Numbered from the stretch's first letter, positions 46,845 to 57,014 are shown. The stretch: 64,000 nt of DNA from Desmodus rotundus (GCF_022682495.2 NC_071398.1:88513398-88577397), one strand, 5' to 3'. Translations and numbers: made by a program. Notes: generated by a model not told the origin, from the letters alone.

Positions 46845-46912
46845 TACTCATATATCTCCAACATACAGAGGTACGTTGGTGCTCAAAATATTTATTGAAT
46901 GAATAGGCCAAC
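46845..46912 (+). repeat. L2 LINE 3' terminus
   Basis: 'ggtgctcaaaatatttattg' followed by 'aatgaatag' is the terminal L2 phrase. Confidence 0.7.
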
Positions 46913-46964
46913 CTGCGACTCAAAACTAAAGGGGCCTCAAAATAAATTGTTGACAGTCATGGAT

Positions 46965-47260
46965 TCATTCAGTATATATTTACGGAGTGTCCTGCTGTTG
47001 TGCTACCTGGAACAAAAAAATAAATAAAAGAAGATACCCACGCCGTCCAGGGGCATGTATCTCGAGGGGGAGACAGAGGCCAGGATGGAGCGGTGGTAGG
47101 ATGGAAAGAAGAAGGCAGGCTCAAGCATAGCAAGGGAATCAACTCCACAGGACCTGGTGCCTGTTTCTCACTCAGATGCAGTGGATGGATGATCAGGAAC
47201 TTAGGAGAAAAGCCCTGATTAAAGGAGAGAATATCTAATCTAAGGGGGCAGCCCGTTTGA
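46965..47260 (-). repeat. L2 LINE 3' region
   Basis: 'cattcagtatatatttacgg', then 'gtccaggggcatgtatctcg' and 'gggggagacagaggccagg' follow the reverse complement of the L2 3' end and upstream. It lies tail to tail with the preceding plus-strand L2. Confidence 0.55.
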
Positions 47261-49080
47261 GACAAAGGGGATGGTTAATGCAACGAAAACCCTAACCCTC
47301 TCCCCACCCCAAAAGGGATCTATAGTACAAGAAAGGGTAGGCAATGAGCTAAGTGTACCTCCAATAATGATGAGTTCTCTGCATCCTAGGTCTTTTCTTA
47401 GCAGCTAAGAGGACCTGAGTGTCCACTCTGCTACACCGTCTGCCCACTGGTCCCAGTCCCATCCACGAAAACCTCACATAAAACGTTCGGTCCCTCTTCT
47501 GTGTGACAGCCCTGCAAATGCACACCCTGCTTTTCTCCCAACTGAGGCTCAGGTGGTATGATTCCCAGACTCTCCACCATTCTCGTCACTCTCTTGCTCT
47601 TAGATTCACTAACTGGAAAGTGGAAACTCTGAAAGAACATGAAATAAAAGAAAATCATGGTTGGAAGGACTAGGGGAGGAGTAATGGAAGAAGAAAAATT
47701 AATTCCCTGCATGCTAAGCATCGGGTTAGGCCCTTTTAATCCAAACTGCAGCGGGGACCTGAAGTCAGTGGCACGATGCCTTATTCTCCTCCTTGGGTTC
47801 ATTTCCCGTTTCCTTTCTGACACGCATTCTCTTTCAGGAGGTCAGTCCCCTTGCCCTTGCAACATATCAATTGTTTTGCTTTTCCTATTATTCTGCACCA
47901 AAATGCTTATGACAATAATGTCACAAAGGGAATTGGTATGAGATAGTATGTTTGCCCAACTTAAAAATCCAAACATTTTCTTTATAGCAAATTGTAAAGG
48001 AAAAAATGTGAACATTTTGCATGTCATATGCTACAGTTATTTGTACAATCAAAGGTAAAGGGGGGAACAAGTATAAACTCAATTTTTATTTACCTAAATA
48101 ATTAGTCTAATAGTTTATTTTTTAAAAAGAAACCTTTTAATCAAGGAAGAAAGTATTTCTTCTAGAAATTAGAATCTGTTTGGAAATTATCTCTTTCAAT
48201 TTAAACTTTCGTCCGACTTCTAACATTTCAAATCATATATCTCTTAAACAATGTTCCCCTTTCTTAGGTTGGAGAGCTTTAGCTAGGCTCAGTTTATCCT
48301 TTTACTCTGTAAAATCATTCATCTTATAATTCAACTTTCTCTTCATCTTCTTACATTTTTTATTCACACTTATAAATGGGAACCCAAAACTTCAGAATCA
48401 AAAGTTCCAGTGTCCAAGCCAACATCAACTTTCACTTCCTGGGGTCTTGTTCTACATGTATAGACCTTGAGAAAGAGCTAAAAGAAAATAGACTTCATTC
48501 ATCATCAACATTTTATGATCTTTTTTTTTTCTCTAAAGGAGCTTTAATTAGTGTCGCCATGCACCAAAACTCACATCTTCTCTCTTAAAGCAAAGCCTAG
48601 CATAAACTAGATAAACCCCCATCCCCCAACATGTTTTACCCCTTCTGCAGCCCCTGCAGCCTTTAGAAGTCGAGTCTATCATTCATTGGGCAGTACTGGA
48701 TGCAAACCTCCCGCTGATTATGCTATCAAATCTGTTTAAAATTCCATCCCAGGAGTTTCTGCCTGGCAAAGATGAGGCTGGCTGTTTGTTTACTGAAACA
48801 ATTCCCCTAAAAATGTACACAGTATATTCTGAGAACATAGTGGAACCTTGAACTTGCAACAGAAAATTTTCAACAAAAAATTTTACCCCCATCCCATCCT
48901 GCCACAGTCTGAGCATATTATCCTTCTTGAGTTTCATTTCTGTATTACAAAGTAACATGTCAGCTGATATTTAGCATTTTGCATTTTGCAGCTAGTGCAT
49001 TCTCCTAACTTCTAGGTGGCTTGTGGCTCATTTCATTGTATAAAACTTTCTTCGGCCTGCTACCAAACAAGCTTTATCTA
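47261..49080. other. Unique, mostly AT-rich DNA
   Basis: No gene or repeat was recognised. 'aaaaccctaaccct' at about 47,285 is only two telomere-like units. Confidence 0.4.
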
Positions 49081-49168
49081 GGAGGAGGAGGAGGGAGAAG
49101 GGGAGGAGGGAAAAGGAGAGGAGGAGGAAGGGGAGGAGGGGGAAAGGGAGGGGGAGAAGAGGAAGAAC
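49081..49168. repeat. Polypurine (GGA)n tract with canonical G-quadruplex motif
   Basis: A G/A-only run. Positions 49,130-49,154 read G4-N4-G5-N3-G3-N1-G5, meeting the G3+N1-7 rule on the plus strand. Confidence 0.9.
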
Positions 49169-50330
49169 AAAAACAAGACTGTTGTTAAACCCGATATAAG
49201 GAAGTGGTTTCCTTGACAACCCTAACCACAAGCAAGTTGTTAGAACTCTTCATCACTGCCTGGTTTGTTTAGTTGCTACAATACTTCAAAATATTTTGAT
49301 GCAGTCAGGTACAGAATATCTGAATTTATAGAACTAGCCAGAAACAGAACAGGTGATAAACTCTCCAAACACTTGTCAAGGGTTAAACACCGATTGTTTT
49401 CAAGTATTAGAGTTAAGCCTCGTGACACAGTCTGTAAAAGGACAAATGCTGCAAGTTTGATATTTAAGATCCAAAATAAATGACTATCTCTGAGGACACA
49501 ATTAAAAAAAAAGAAAAGATTAGCTAGAAATGCCAAAGTAGTAAAAAATATCGCTCAACGAGGAAAGTGGCACTTAGGTGTTATTAATTCATAAGTAAGT
49601 GCCAGATGCTAATTCTGTAATAGAAAAGAGGTGAGCTTCAAGGTTATCAACAGAACACCAGAAATTTGGTCAAAAGTACTCCCAAGAGTATGTCTCTTGA
49701 CAAAATTAGACATGAAATGTGGAATGTCAATAAAACAATGACTGAAAAATCACAATGTAAAGAAAATGTCTCATAACTTATAAGATTCAATGGATCTCTA
49801 CCTCAAATAAAATTATTTTCCCAAATACCAACTTTTCACCAATAATATGGAAATATATAGCTTGTGTGATAATAAAAACATTCTAAAAATCAATAGGAAA
49901 TTATGTACAATGTGCTAAGCATCCCAAGATAAAATTACTAGCAAGAGCATATAACTCTTATACTATCCAAGTCTCCTTCTGAAGTACGTCAGGGACAGGA
50001 TATAATAAAAAAGAAAAAAACACACAGTTTAAAAAAGACAGTTTACCCCTCCCCAACCCATTAATTCGGTAGTGTCTTCAGACTGTCTGGAAGCAGAGCA
50101 ATTGGACTAAAATAAAATATATAAACAATTACGTTCGTGTTCACATGTGTTCATTAAGATATAATTGTGCAAAAGTATGGGCTGGAAACTTAATTATGGA
50201 AAGCGGTGGAAACTATGAGAATTTGTTGGTCTGGGTTACCGGATAGTTTCAGGGGACGAAGCTTAACTCTAAAGCTCTGAGAGAGTCTGTAAATCGGATA
50301 CGAATTAAGAATGGGTTGGGGGAAGGCTGC
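49169..50330. other. Unique AT-rich DNA with the first copy of a spaced direct repeat
   Basis: Apart from the 62-bp direct repeat at 49,533-49,594 I see no gene or known repeat. Confidence 0.4.
49533..49594 (+). repeat. Spaced direct repeat, copy 1
   Basis: It shares 'gaggaaagtggca' versus 'aggaaagtggca', 'ttaggtgttattaattcata' and the preceding 'caaag...aaaaatat.gctca' with 50,692-50,752, about 1.16 kb away in the same orientation. Confidence 0.75.
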
Positions 50331-50396
50331 TAGGCAGGAAGAAAAGGGTGAAGGGAGAGAAGGAGGCGAGGAAGGAGGAAAGAAAGGAAGGAGGGG
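50331..50396. repeat. Polypurine GGAA-rich tract
   Basis: G/A-rich run leading directly into a tandem duplication. Confidence 0.8.
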
Positions 50397-50500
50397 TCAA
50401 AGGAAAGAAATAGAGATAGAGACAGAGAGATGTGGGGAAAACGAGGGTTCAAAGGAAAGAAATAGAGACAGAGACAGAGAGATGTGGGAAAAACATAGGC
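50397..50500. repeat. 52-bp tandem duplication, two copies
   Basis: Copies 50,397-50,448 and 50,449-50,500 share 'tcaaaggaaagaaatagaga' and 'gacagagagatgtggg' with few substitutions. The exact period is 52 bp. Confidence 0.9.
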
Positions 50501-50691
50501 CGAGCTGCTCGGGGTCGGGGCCATGCAGCAATGCTCTTAGAACAAAAGGGAAAGAATGAATTAAGCAGAGGTCCCAGGCAGCACTGTTAAAGGGGAGTTG
50601 GAGGAGAACAGTGTCAAAATGAAACCAAAAATATCCAGCCAAGGCCTAGTCTTGAAAGTGCCTCAGTTCTCCATGGACCCGGAGAACCAAC

Positions 50692-50752
50692 TCAAAGAGT
50701 CAAAAATATTGCTCAGTAAGGAAAGTGGCATTTAGGTGTTATTAATTCATAA
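50692..50752 (+). repeat. Spaced direct repeat, copy 2
   Basis: Partner of 49,533-49,594. The shared core includes 'ttaggtgttattaattcata'. Confidence 0.75.
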
Positions 50753-52360
50753 AAAAGCCAACATTTTTGCATATGTAAATTCTTACCACACTGTTCCACA
50801 GAACAGAACGTTGGGGCTCTTCCATTCAGCCACGTGTTGGGACAGAACCAAGATTATAAGGAAAACTTAAGCACTGCCACAGCCGTCCCCTGGCCCACAC
50901 CCAGGGAAAGGCCTCCACTCAGCCACTTGGCCACTCATCCGTGGCACCCTTGTTTGAATCCCCACCACTGGCCTGAGGAATTCCAGCCCACGGGTTCTAG
51001 ACATAACGCTACACAGCAGAGTGAATTCCAGGAAGCATTTGTCAGGCAGAACCTCATCAAATTCCTTGCTTTCAATACTTCAAATGCTTGCTTGGGAAAC
51101 ATGGCGCATTGTGTGAAGGACAGAAAATCCAGACATTTTCTGAATGTCTCCAGACAACCTGCCCTTGAGTCAATGCAGGCCAGCAGAGATCTTCCTATCG
51201 GGACGGTTTCGCTGAGTTCTTTCTACATTTTGATTATTTTTATTAATTTTTGTTTGGAAATGTATGTAAGTGCATGTCACTTTCTTCTGTAAAAAATTTT
51301 AAGATGGGATTTTTTTTTTTTTTTTTCGCTTGAGCTGTGGAGCTACCACACTAGCCTTTATCTGGGGAACATTATGAGAAACACTTCTATCAAATGCCTA
51401 CCATGGTACTATTGATGCCATTCATCATATTCCTAAGGACCCTCTTTAAGAAGACCTGCTGAGAAAACTGCCCTCTTCTGCACAAAGAAAAGCATGTGCT
51501 TCTCTTCTCTCAACGGCCTGTTCTTACCTCCTGGACCCTGACTTGTGATGCAGACCACGTTCCTCTCCGGGCACAGGGCCAGCCCGTGACCTCTGTGCAT
51601 CCGTCACACAGAAAACCTTTTAGCACACGTTTTTTTGGATTCACTCCTGGATCAATGATTGTTTTTTCTTTACCCCTATTTTCTCCATATTCAAATATTC
51701 CCACTATTCCCCCATTTTACATTTTTGAATTAGTTAATGTAGTTCCCTGAGCCGAAGGAATATGAGTTCAAGGCACCACCCCTCCTGCCCACAGATGGAG
51801 AGAGGCCAGCGCACCATACTGGGTTGGACAAGAATGCCACCCTTTTCGGTCCGGACGGGAATCTGAGCCCCTCTTCTCATGGAGGAGTACCGTGAGGGGG
51901 ACCACCACCGCCGGTCAGACCACCTCGTCCAGGGGAGGGGAACGTTTAGGGACTTCACTTTGGAGTATCACGAATAGCACGCAATTCTTCCATACAGTCA
52001 TAAAATAGAATACTCAGCACTTTTTAAAAAATGAAAATAAGAACCTAGAGTTCATTATCAGGAAGAAATCTTTACTTGATCCCTTACATAGGGTGGAACA
52101 GCCCCCTCCCCTGAAGGAAAGGGCTGGCTTTCCCACTGGCTGCCTGTAAGTGCATGCTCAGGCTAACCCCTGCAGCAGAAGGAGCCTCCAGCAGCCCAGT
52201 TCTTCTGGGACTTCTGGGGGGCCCAGTCCTCATGATCCCCCCAGGATGGGCCTAGCTTGTTCTAATTCCATTTGGCTCTGCACAAGGACAGAGCGTCCCT
52301 CTCCATCTGACCGGCCATTAACTTCAGCCTCTCTCCTTAACTCTGCTCTGGCCCTCTCCT

Positions 52361-52402
52361 TGACCCACATTTTTTGCTCACTGACCCACATTTTTTGCTC
52401 AG
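52361..52402. repeat. 21-bp tandem duplication
   Basis: 'tgacccacattttttgctca' occurs twice with a 21-bp period. The copies differ only in their last base. Confidence 0.95.
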
Positions 52403-53559
52403 TGTCCCCAAGGTTCTACATTTTTTTGCGCTATATACCTGGCCCAGGCCACCAGGAGAACCCACCCTCCCCCTGTCCACAGCTACTCCCCTGAGCTAAA
52501 GCGAACAACTCACCCTGGCTTTAAAACGAAAAATCTCCCATCCCAGTCACAGGCAAACAGGGACGGTTGGTCACTGTACTCCCAGCCTACACTGTACATT
52601 AGCAAATCGACAGCAGAAGCAGAATCTTATCTACTTCATTCCTTATCTACTGTACAACTTTTGAAAAGACAGCATTGTGAGCAAACATCACGAGACTAAG
52701 TTATCTGTGCGTGTGGGTGACGTGGAGGTATTCCTAGCGACCGGGAGTCTCATTCGCTCTCCCTGTCACTCCGCCTGTTTCAGAAATGCCTCTGCTTCCT
52801 TTTACCAGAATGCTCAAGGAACATAATTTTTAAAAACTGACCCAAAGAAAATGAGGTGAAGAAAGAGTATGTGCTGTCTAAAAATAAACAACAAATTCCA
52901 ACTGCCCCCCAGTGATTTCAGGGTGAGCCAGTGTTATCTCCTGTACGTATCTCCCCCACCCCTTGTGTGCACCTGTACAGACCCATCTCAGAAAACAAGG
53001 GAAAACACAAAACTCTGTGCCCAGGGAGGCCCAATGTCACAAACCGGGAGGTGACACAATTTCTAAAACATCATTGCTATAAGCCCTGGTGACCAGGAAG
53101 GAGACTCCGGAAGCCTGAATGGTCAGGGCACGTGACAGGGCTCACATGTCAGAGATCAGTCACTGAACATCTACGCGTCTCTCAAATCACAAACTCAAAA
53201 ACGTGCGCACAGAGACTCTTGCTACATCCTGCTTTCAGTTGTCAGTGTCTGAGCGACCAACAGGACAACCTAACCACAGCATGAGCATTTCCGGTGAAGA
53301 CTATTTCCTCATACTGTTTAACAGAAGTAAATGAACACACAGGCATGTCGAAGCTCTGACCCTTAAGTTTCTGAGGTTGATACAGTGAAGAAAAGATACA
53401 CATAGTGTACAAGGGGATCAGAGTCAGAGTTAGTGGATGCAGCGTGCATGCAGTTGGGCACCTAAATCTGGAGGTAATATAATCATTCTGTCATGCGTGA
53501 TGGATGCCTGGATTGATTTGAGGATTCGGAGAGTCTCAGGCTAAGCTTCTAATTTATTC

Positions 53560-54110
53560 CCCAAACTGCAACCCTGAAAACAAAGCCACAGCACCTCCAG
53601 CCTCAGCAACATCTAATTTATGGCTGAGTTGCCTGGCTGTTGTGTTTCAGGCCCAAGGCAACCCATGAGTGAGGGAGGCAGAGAGCTTCTCCATTAAAGG
53701 GCCAACAAGGGAGCCAGTAAGTCCCAAAGCAGATGTCCAAAGCTAATCAAGAATAATCCCCGGGGAGGAGAGAATCAATGCTTCTCTTAGGCAGGCCTGT
53801 GGCTCTTTAATTAAACAGACCCCTGACTTGACATGATAGTTAATGCCAGAGCGATGAGTTTGGTTATGAACAAGCAAAAGCTTGTTTTAATTGCAAAACT
53901 GCAAATAAACTGTGGAAATGATTAACACGGATTATCAGCTGGTAGACACCTCTAGAGATTTCAAGCCTCTAATCTTTCTAAAATTACTGATTTAAGACAA
54001 GTTGGGAAAGCACATTGTGCAATAGTTTCCCTAGTGCAATTTCACTATTCTAAGGAAACAATTTAAGCAATTTGCATTGCACCACTTATATGCAATCAAG
54101 ACTCACTCTT
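53560..54110. promoter_or_regulatory. Candidate noncoding regulatory block
   Basis: Repeat-free sequence with the palindrome 'tttaattaaa' (53,806-53,815), the short hairpin 'aacaagc'-aaaa-'gcttgtt' (53,869-53,886), and several 'attaa'/'taatc' homeodomain cores. The look is that of a conserved enhancer, but conservation cannot be tested here. Confidence 0.25.
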
Positions 54111-54626
54111 CCTTTCAATGGCATATAAAAATAGAAAACATGATACAAGTTAGAGCTGGAAGACTCTAGCTGTCGCTGTTTCTAATTTGTTAAGCAATGG
54201 AGCCCTTTTTAAAAAGGTAAATCTTCTATGCAACCTCAATATGTCTAGAACAGATGAAATATTTTCTTGATACAACTCTATGTTGTAAGATCACTTTTCT
54301 GTTCCATGCTATAGGCTGTCACTGAGAACAGGAAAGTTTTTTGGATGAATGAGACCAGGATTTATAGATGACTTGCAGACTCACACCAATTTGATAATCT
54401 CATTTATTTTCATATTTCCTTTGCAACCACTTCTGAGGGTGATGACAGTGATTTCCACAGATAAATCACTGCAAATGGTGATAGATGTTTTTGTAACAGC
54501 TTTCCATGCAACCTGAAGAGATTCTTTAATCAAATACAGCAAAAGAAGTTTAATCCCAAAGTCTGCACTAAAACAAATACAAGTTAACATTGATAACATA
54601 CAGAGAAACTGGGGTCTCCAAAGAGG

Positions 54627-54718
54627 TGTTTGCTTTTTGTTTTTTGGGTTTGTTGTAGGGTTTTGTTTTTTGGGGTTTTTTTGGTTTTGGGGTTTTTGTT
54701 TTGTTTTTTTGGGGGGGT
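54627..54718. repeat. G/T-only low-complexity tract
   Basis: Runs of T and G (tttttggg, ttggggttt) ending in G7 give a very strong strand asymmetry. It has at least five G3+ tracts, but loops of about 9-18 nt exceed the canonical quadruplex limit. Confidence 0.85.
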
Positions 54719-54724
54719 GATTGT

Positions 54725-55135
54725 GATAAAGACAGTGAGCTGTGTTCTTAATGAAAATCAGCTCCTCTTCCTCTTCTGCCTGGGTACACAGCACATCCAC
54801 CTTTGTCCAGCCTTTGTGGCCAGTGTCGAAGATCCGGCCAATGAAATGTGAACGGACCTGATACGTACAACTACCAGCCCTGTGACCGGCAAACCTGCTA
54901 CAGGCAACTCTCCAATCCTTTCCTCAACAGCCCACTTGCTGAACGGACTTAGAGAATCCAGAGAGGAGGACAGGGCCACCAGGTGGAGAAAGCCCGGCTT
55001 CCCAAAGGACCATTGTGAAAGGTTGCCCGCAGACCAGGAATAGCCTTAATAGATTTGGGAGAGCAAGAAATAAACTTCTACTGCGTTAAGCAACCAAAGT
55101 TTGGAACTCCGTTACGGCGGCCAGTATTATTTACC
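54725..55135 (+). mobile_element. LTR-type repeat (MLT1/MaLR-like)
   Basis: 'cagcctttgtggccagtg', 'ccaatgaaatgtgaacgg', 'gagcaagaaataaacttcta', 'ctgcgttaagcaaccaaag' and 'cgttacggcggccag' match the sense end of the same LTR-like family seen at 12,735-13,234. It contains a CTCF-like 'ccaccaggtggaga' at 54,976-54,989. Confidence 0.6.
54976..54989 (+). promoter_or_regulatory. Candidate CTCF site inside the LTR
   Basis: 'ccaccaggtggaga' fits the CTCF core CCACCAGGTGGCGC at about 12 of 14 positions. Motif match only. Confidence 0.3.
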
Positions 55136-55685
55136 TCCACTAATGTAATGATTAAGGTAGAAATGGAAAGAATATTCGAATGAAATGTTTGCAGAACTCC
55201 TGAAACATTTATCCAGAAGCCACAATTTGAAAACTAGAGCTTTCATCCAAACTTCTAGAGAGAGATATATCTTCCTTGGTGCAGGGCAAAGAGAACTGTT
55301 TCTCAAAGCTACCAAAAAGTCAGTAGGCTTTTAGTAAACTCAGAGCACGAATATGATCAAGATAATTTTCCATTTTTATGCGGTACTGTGAGAGACTTAA
55401 GGTTCTGTTCCCTCCCACCCAAAACCATTATCACCTGCCTCTCCCACCCTCCATAAGTCTCAGGAAATTCACAGGCTGTATCGGCAGTTGTTGGGAGTAT
55501 AAGGTAGAGCAGAGCCTCTCCTTTCCTGGGGGCGCAGGGGGGCGGGGAGGCGCAGGAGGCGCACCTTCTCTGCCATTCCATTCGTGGTGCATTAGCACAG
55601 TGAGACGGGAAGCTGTGGGCAGCAGGAAGACCGGTAAAGCCAGGGTCAGGGATCCAAACTCAACTCCCACATCCACTACTGTTGT
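55136..55685. other. Unique DNA
   Basis: A short CpG/G-rich stretch ('ggcgcagggg', 'ggcggggaggcgc') lies at 55,530-55,565. No gene or repeat was recognised. Confidence 0.4.
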
Positions 55686-55732
55686 TTTAAAAACCACTTT
55701 CATAGAGGTATGATTGGCATACAAAAGCCATA

Positions 55733-56282
55733 CAGCTCTTTCTTCTCAAGGAGGAGGTGGCAGAGCGGCCTCCCCAGCAGATGGAGAGATGCAGATCTTG
55801 GCGAAGACCCAGAATGGCAAGACCATCACCCTTGAGGGTGAACCGAGGGACACCACTGAGAAGGTGGAAGCTGAAATCCAAGACAAGGAGGGCATCCCGC
55901 CTGGCCAGCAGCGTCTGATTTTGGAGGGGGGAAACGGCTGGAGGATGGCCTCACTCTCTCAGACTACCACGTTCAGGAAGAGTCCACTCTACACTTGGTG
56001 CTTGGTCAGCGGGGTGCCACCATCGAGCCCTCGGTCTGCCAGCTGGCCCAGAAGTACAGCTGTGACAAGATGATCTGCCCCAAGTGTTACACCTGCCTGC
56101 ACCCCCCACGTCTGTCAACCGCAGCAAGAGGAAAAGTGGCCACGCCCACAACCTGCCCCAAGAAGAAGGTTGAAGAGGTCCTCCTCCACCACAACCTCGG
56201 CCAGCAAGGCGGCTTCTGCCTGAACCCTGTGGCCCTGGGGCATCAATAAAGTCTCCCTTTTATTGACTGGAGCAGTGAAAAT
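55733..56282 (+). pseudogene. UBA52: Processed pseudogene of UBA52 (ubiquitin fused to ribosomal protein eL40)
   Basis: The parent encodes 76-residue ubiquitin fused to the 52-residue 60S protein eL40. The copy is intronless. Its start codon is at 55,789 and the frame opens [16 protein letters not shown], followed by [15 protein letters not shown]. An extra G in the G-run near 55,925 shifts the frame. Read one frame over, the rest of ubiquitin ([17 protein letters not shown]) and eL40 ([22 protein letters not shown]) follow, and further small deletions after about 56,095 break the eL40 tail. The ubiquitin Gly-Gly junction is altered to a QRG-type sequence. A 3' UTR end with 'caataaagtctcccttttat' and a decayed A-rich tail are present, and 5' UTR-like sequence precedes the ATG. 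Imperfect TSDs 'aaaagccata' (55,723-55,732) and 'aaaagctata' (56,283-56,292) mark L1-mediated retroposition into an old L1. No function is expected. Confidence 0.95.
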
Positions 56283-56654
56283 AAAAGCTATATATAGTTA
56301 ATTTCTACAACTTGATGGGTTTAGAGACAAAACCTAGGAAACCATCACGACAATCTATGCATAAACCTATCCATCACTTTGAGAAAAGTTTCCTCCTCTC
56401 CTTTTATTTATTGTTTTTGTGGGTGGGTATGTGATAAGAACACTTACTTGATAAAGGAGAACACTTTACTCCTTTAGTAAAATTTTAACTATACACTATG
56501 GTGTTGTTAACTATAGTCATGCTGTACAATCTCTAGGACTCATCTTTTATAACCAAAACTTTGTCCCCTTCGACGAACCTCTCCATGTCCGCCTCTTCTG
56601 AAAATCCCCATTTCACTCTCTGCTTCTAGAAGTTTGACTATTTTAGATTTTTCA

Positions 56655-56789
56655 CACAGGGTGAAGCAAAAGTAGGTTTATAAGTGTTTATACGGAAAAT
56701 AATACAGTAATAATTAATAAATAATAATGCAAGAATAAACTCTGTTTCCCATACTCACAACTGTAAACCTATGTTTGCCCCACCCCGTG
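56655..56789. mobile_element. Mariner-type MITE nested in L1
   Basis: Ends 'cacagggtgaagcaaaagta' and, reversed, 'cacggggtggggcaaacata' form inverted repeats of about 25 bp that both continue into 'ggttta'. The AT-rich interior of about 85 bp has no coding capacity. L1 sequence resumes on both sides. The TA target is no longer exact. Length and TIR style fit a Tc1/mariner MITE. The exact family name was not determined. Confidence 0.75.
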
Positions 56790-57014
56790 GTAAGTGGTAT
56801 CTTGTAGTTATTTGTCTGTTTGTGATGGGTTTGTTTCATTTAATGTCATGTCCCCCAGGTTCACCCATATTGCTGTAAGTGGCAGGACTTCCTTCTTTCT
56901 TTATGTAATATTCCGCTGTATGTATATACTACATTTTCTTTGGCCATTCATCCACCAGTAGACTTTTAGATTGCTTTCACGTCTTGGCAATTGTGACTAA
57001 TGCTGCAGTATACA

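Larger units (their letters stand above)
50753..54626. other. Unique DNA
   Basis: No gene or named repeat was recognised. It holds an unrecognised 152-codon open frame (50,834-51,292), a T17 run (51,310-51,326), a CpG-rich islet (about 51,842-51,945), a 21-bp tandem duplication (52,361-52,402) and a motif-dense block (53,560-54,110), each noted elsewhere. Confidence 0.4.
55686..57012 (-). mobile_element. Old L1 3' end, host of two nested insertions
   Basis: The plus strand shows the antisense L1 order: 'atagaggtatgattggcat' (before the pseudogene), 'tacaacttgatgggttta', 'gaaaccatcacgacaatc', 'ctatccatcactttgag', 'gtttgactattttagatttt', 'cccccaggttcacccatatt', and 'ttctttggccattcatccac'. The ORF2 end is near 57,012 and the 3' UTR is at lower coordinates. 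A processed UBA52 pseudogene (55,733-56,282) and a mariner MITE (56,655-56,789) interrupt it, so both are younger. It is non-coding. Confidence 0.88.

Noticed and set aside
47285..47298. Telomere-like 'ccctaaccct'
   Set aside because: Only about two units. Too short for an interstitial telomere repeat.
51940..52060. Possible L1 ORF2 fragment ('cataaaatagaatactcagc')
   Set aside because: Similarity is too short and too weak to separate from chance.
54381..54800. 139-codon minus-strand frame with a K/N/P/Q-rich middle
   Set aside because: The middle is the G/T-only tract read in antisense. No recognisable domain.
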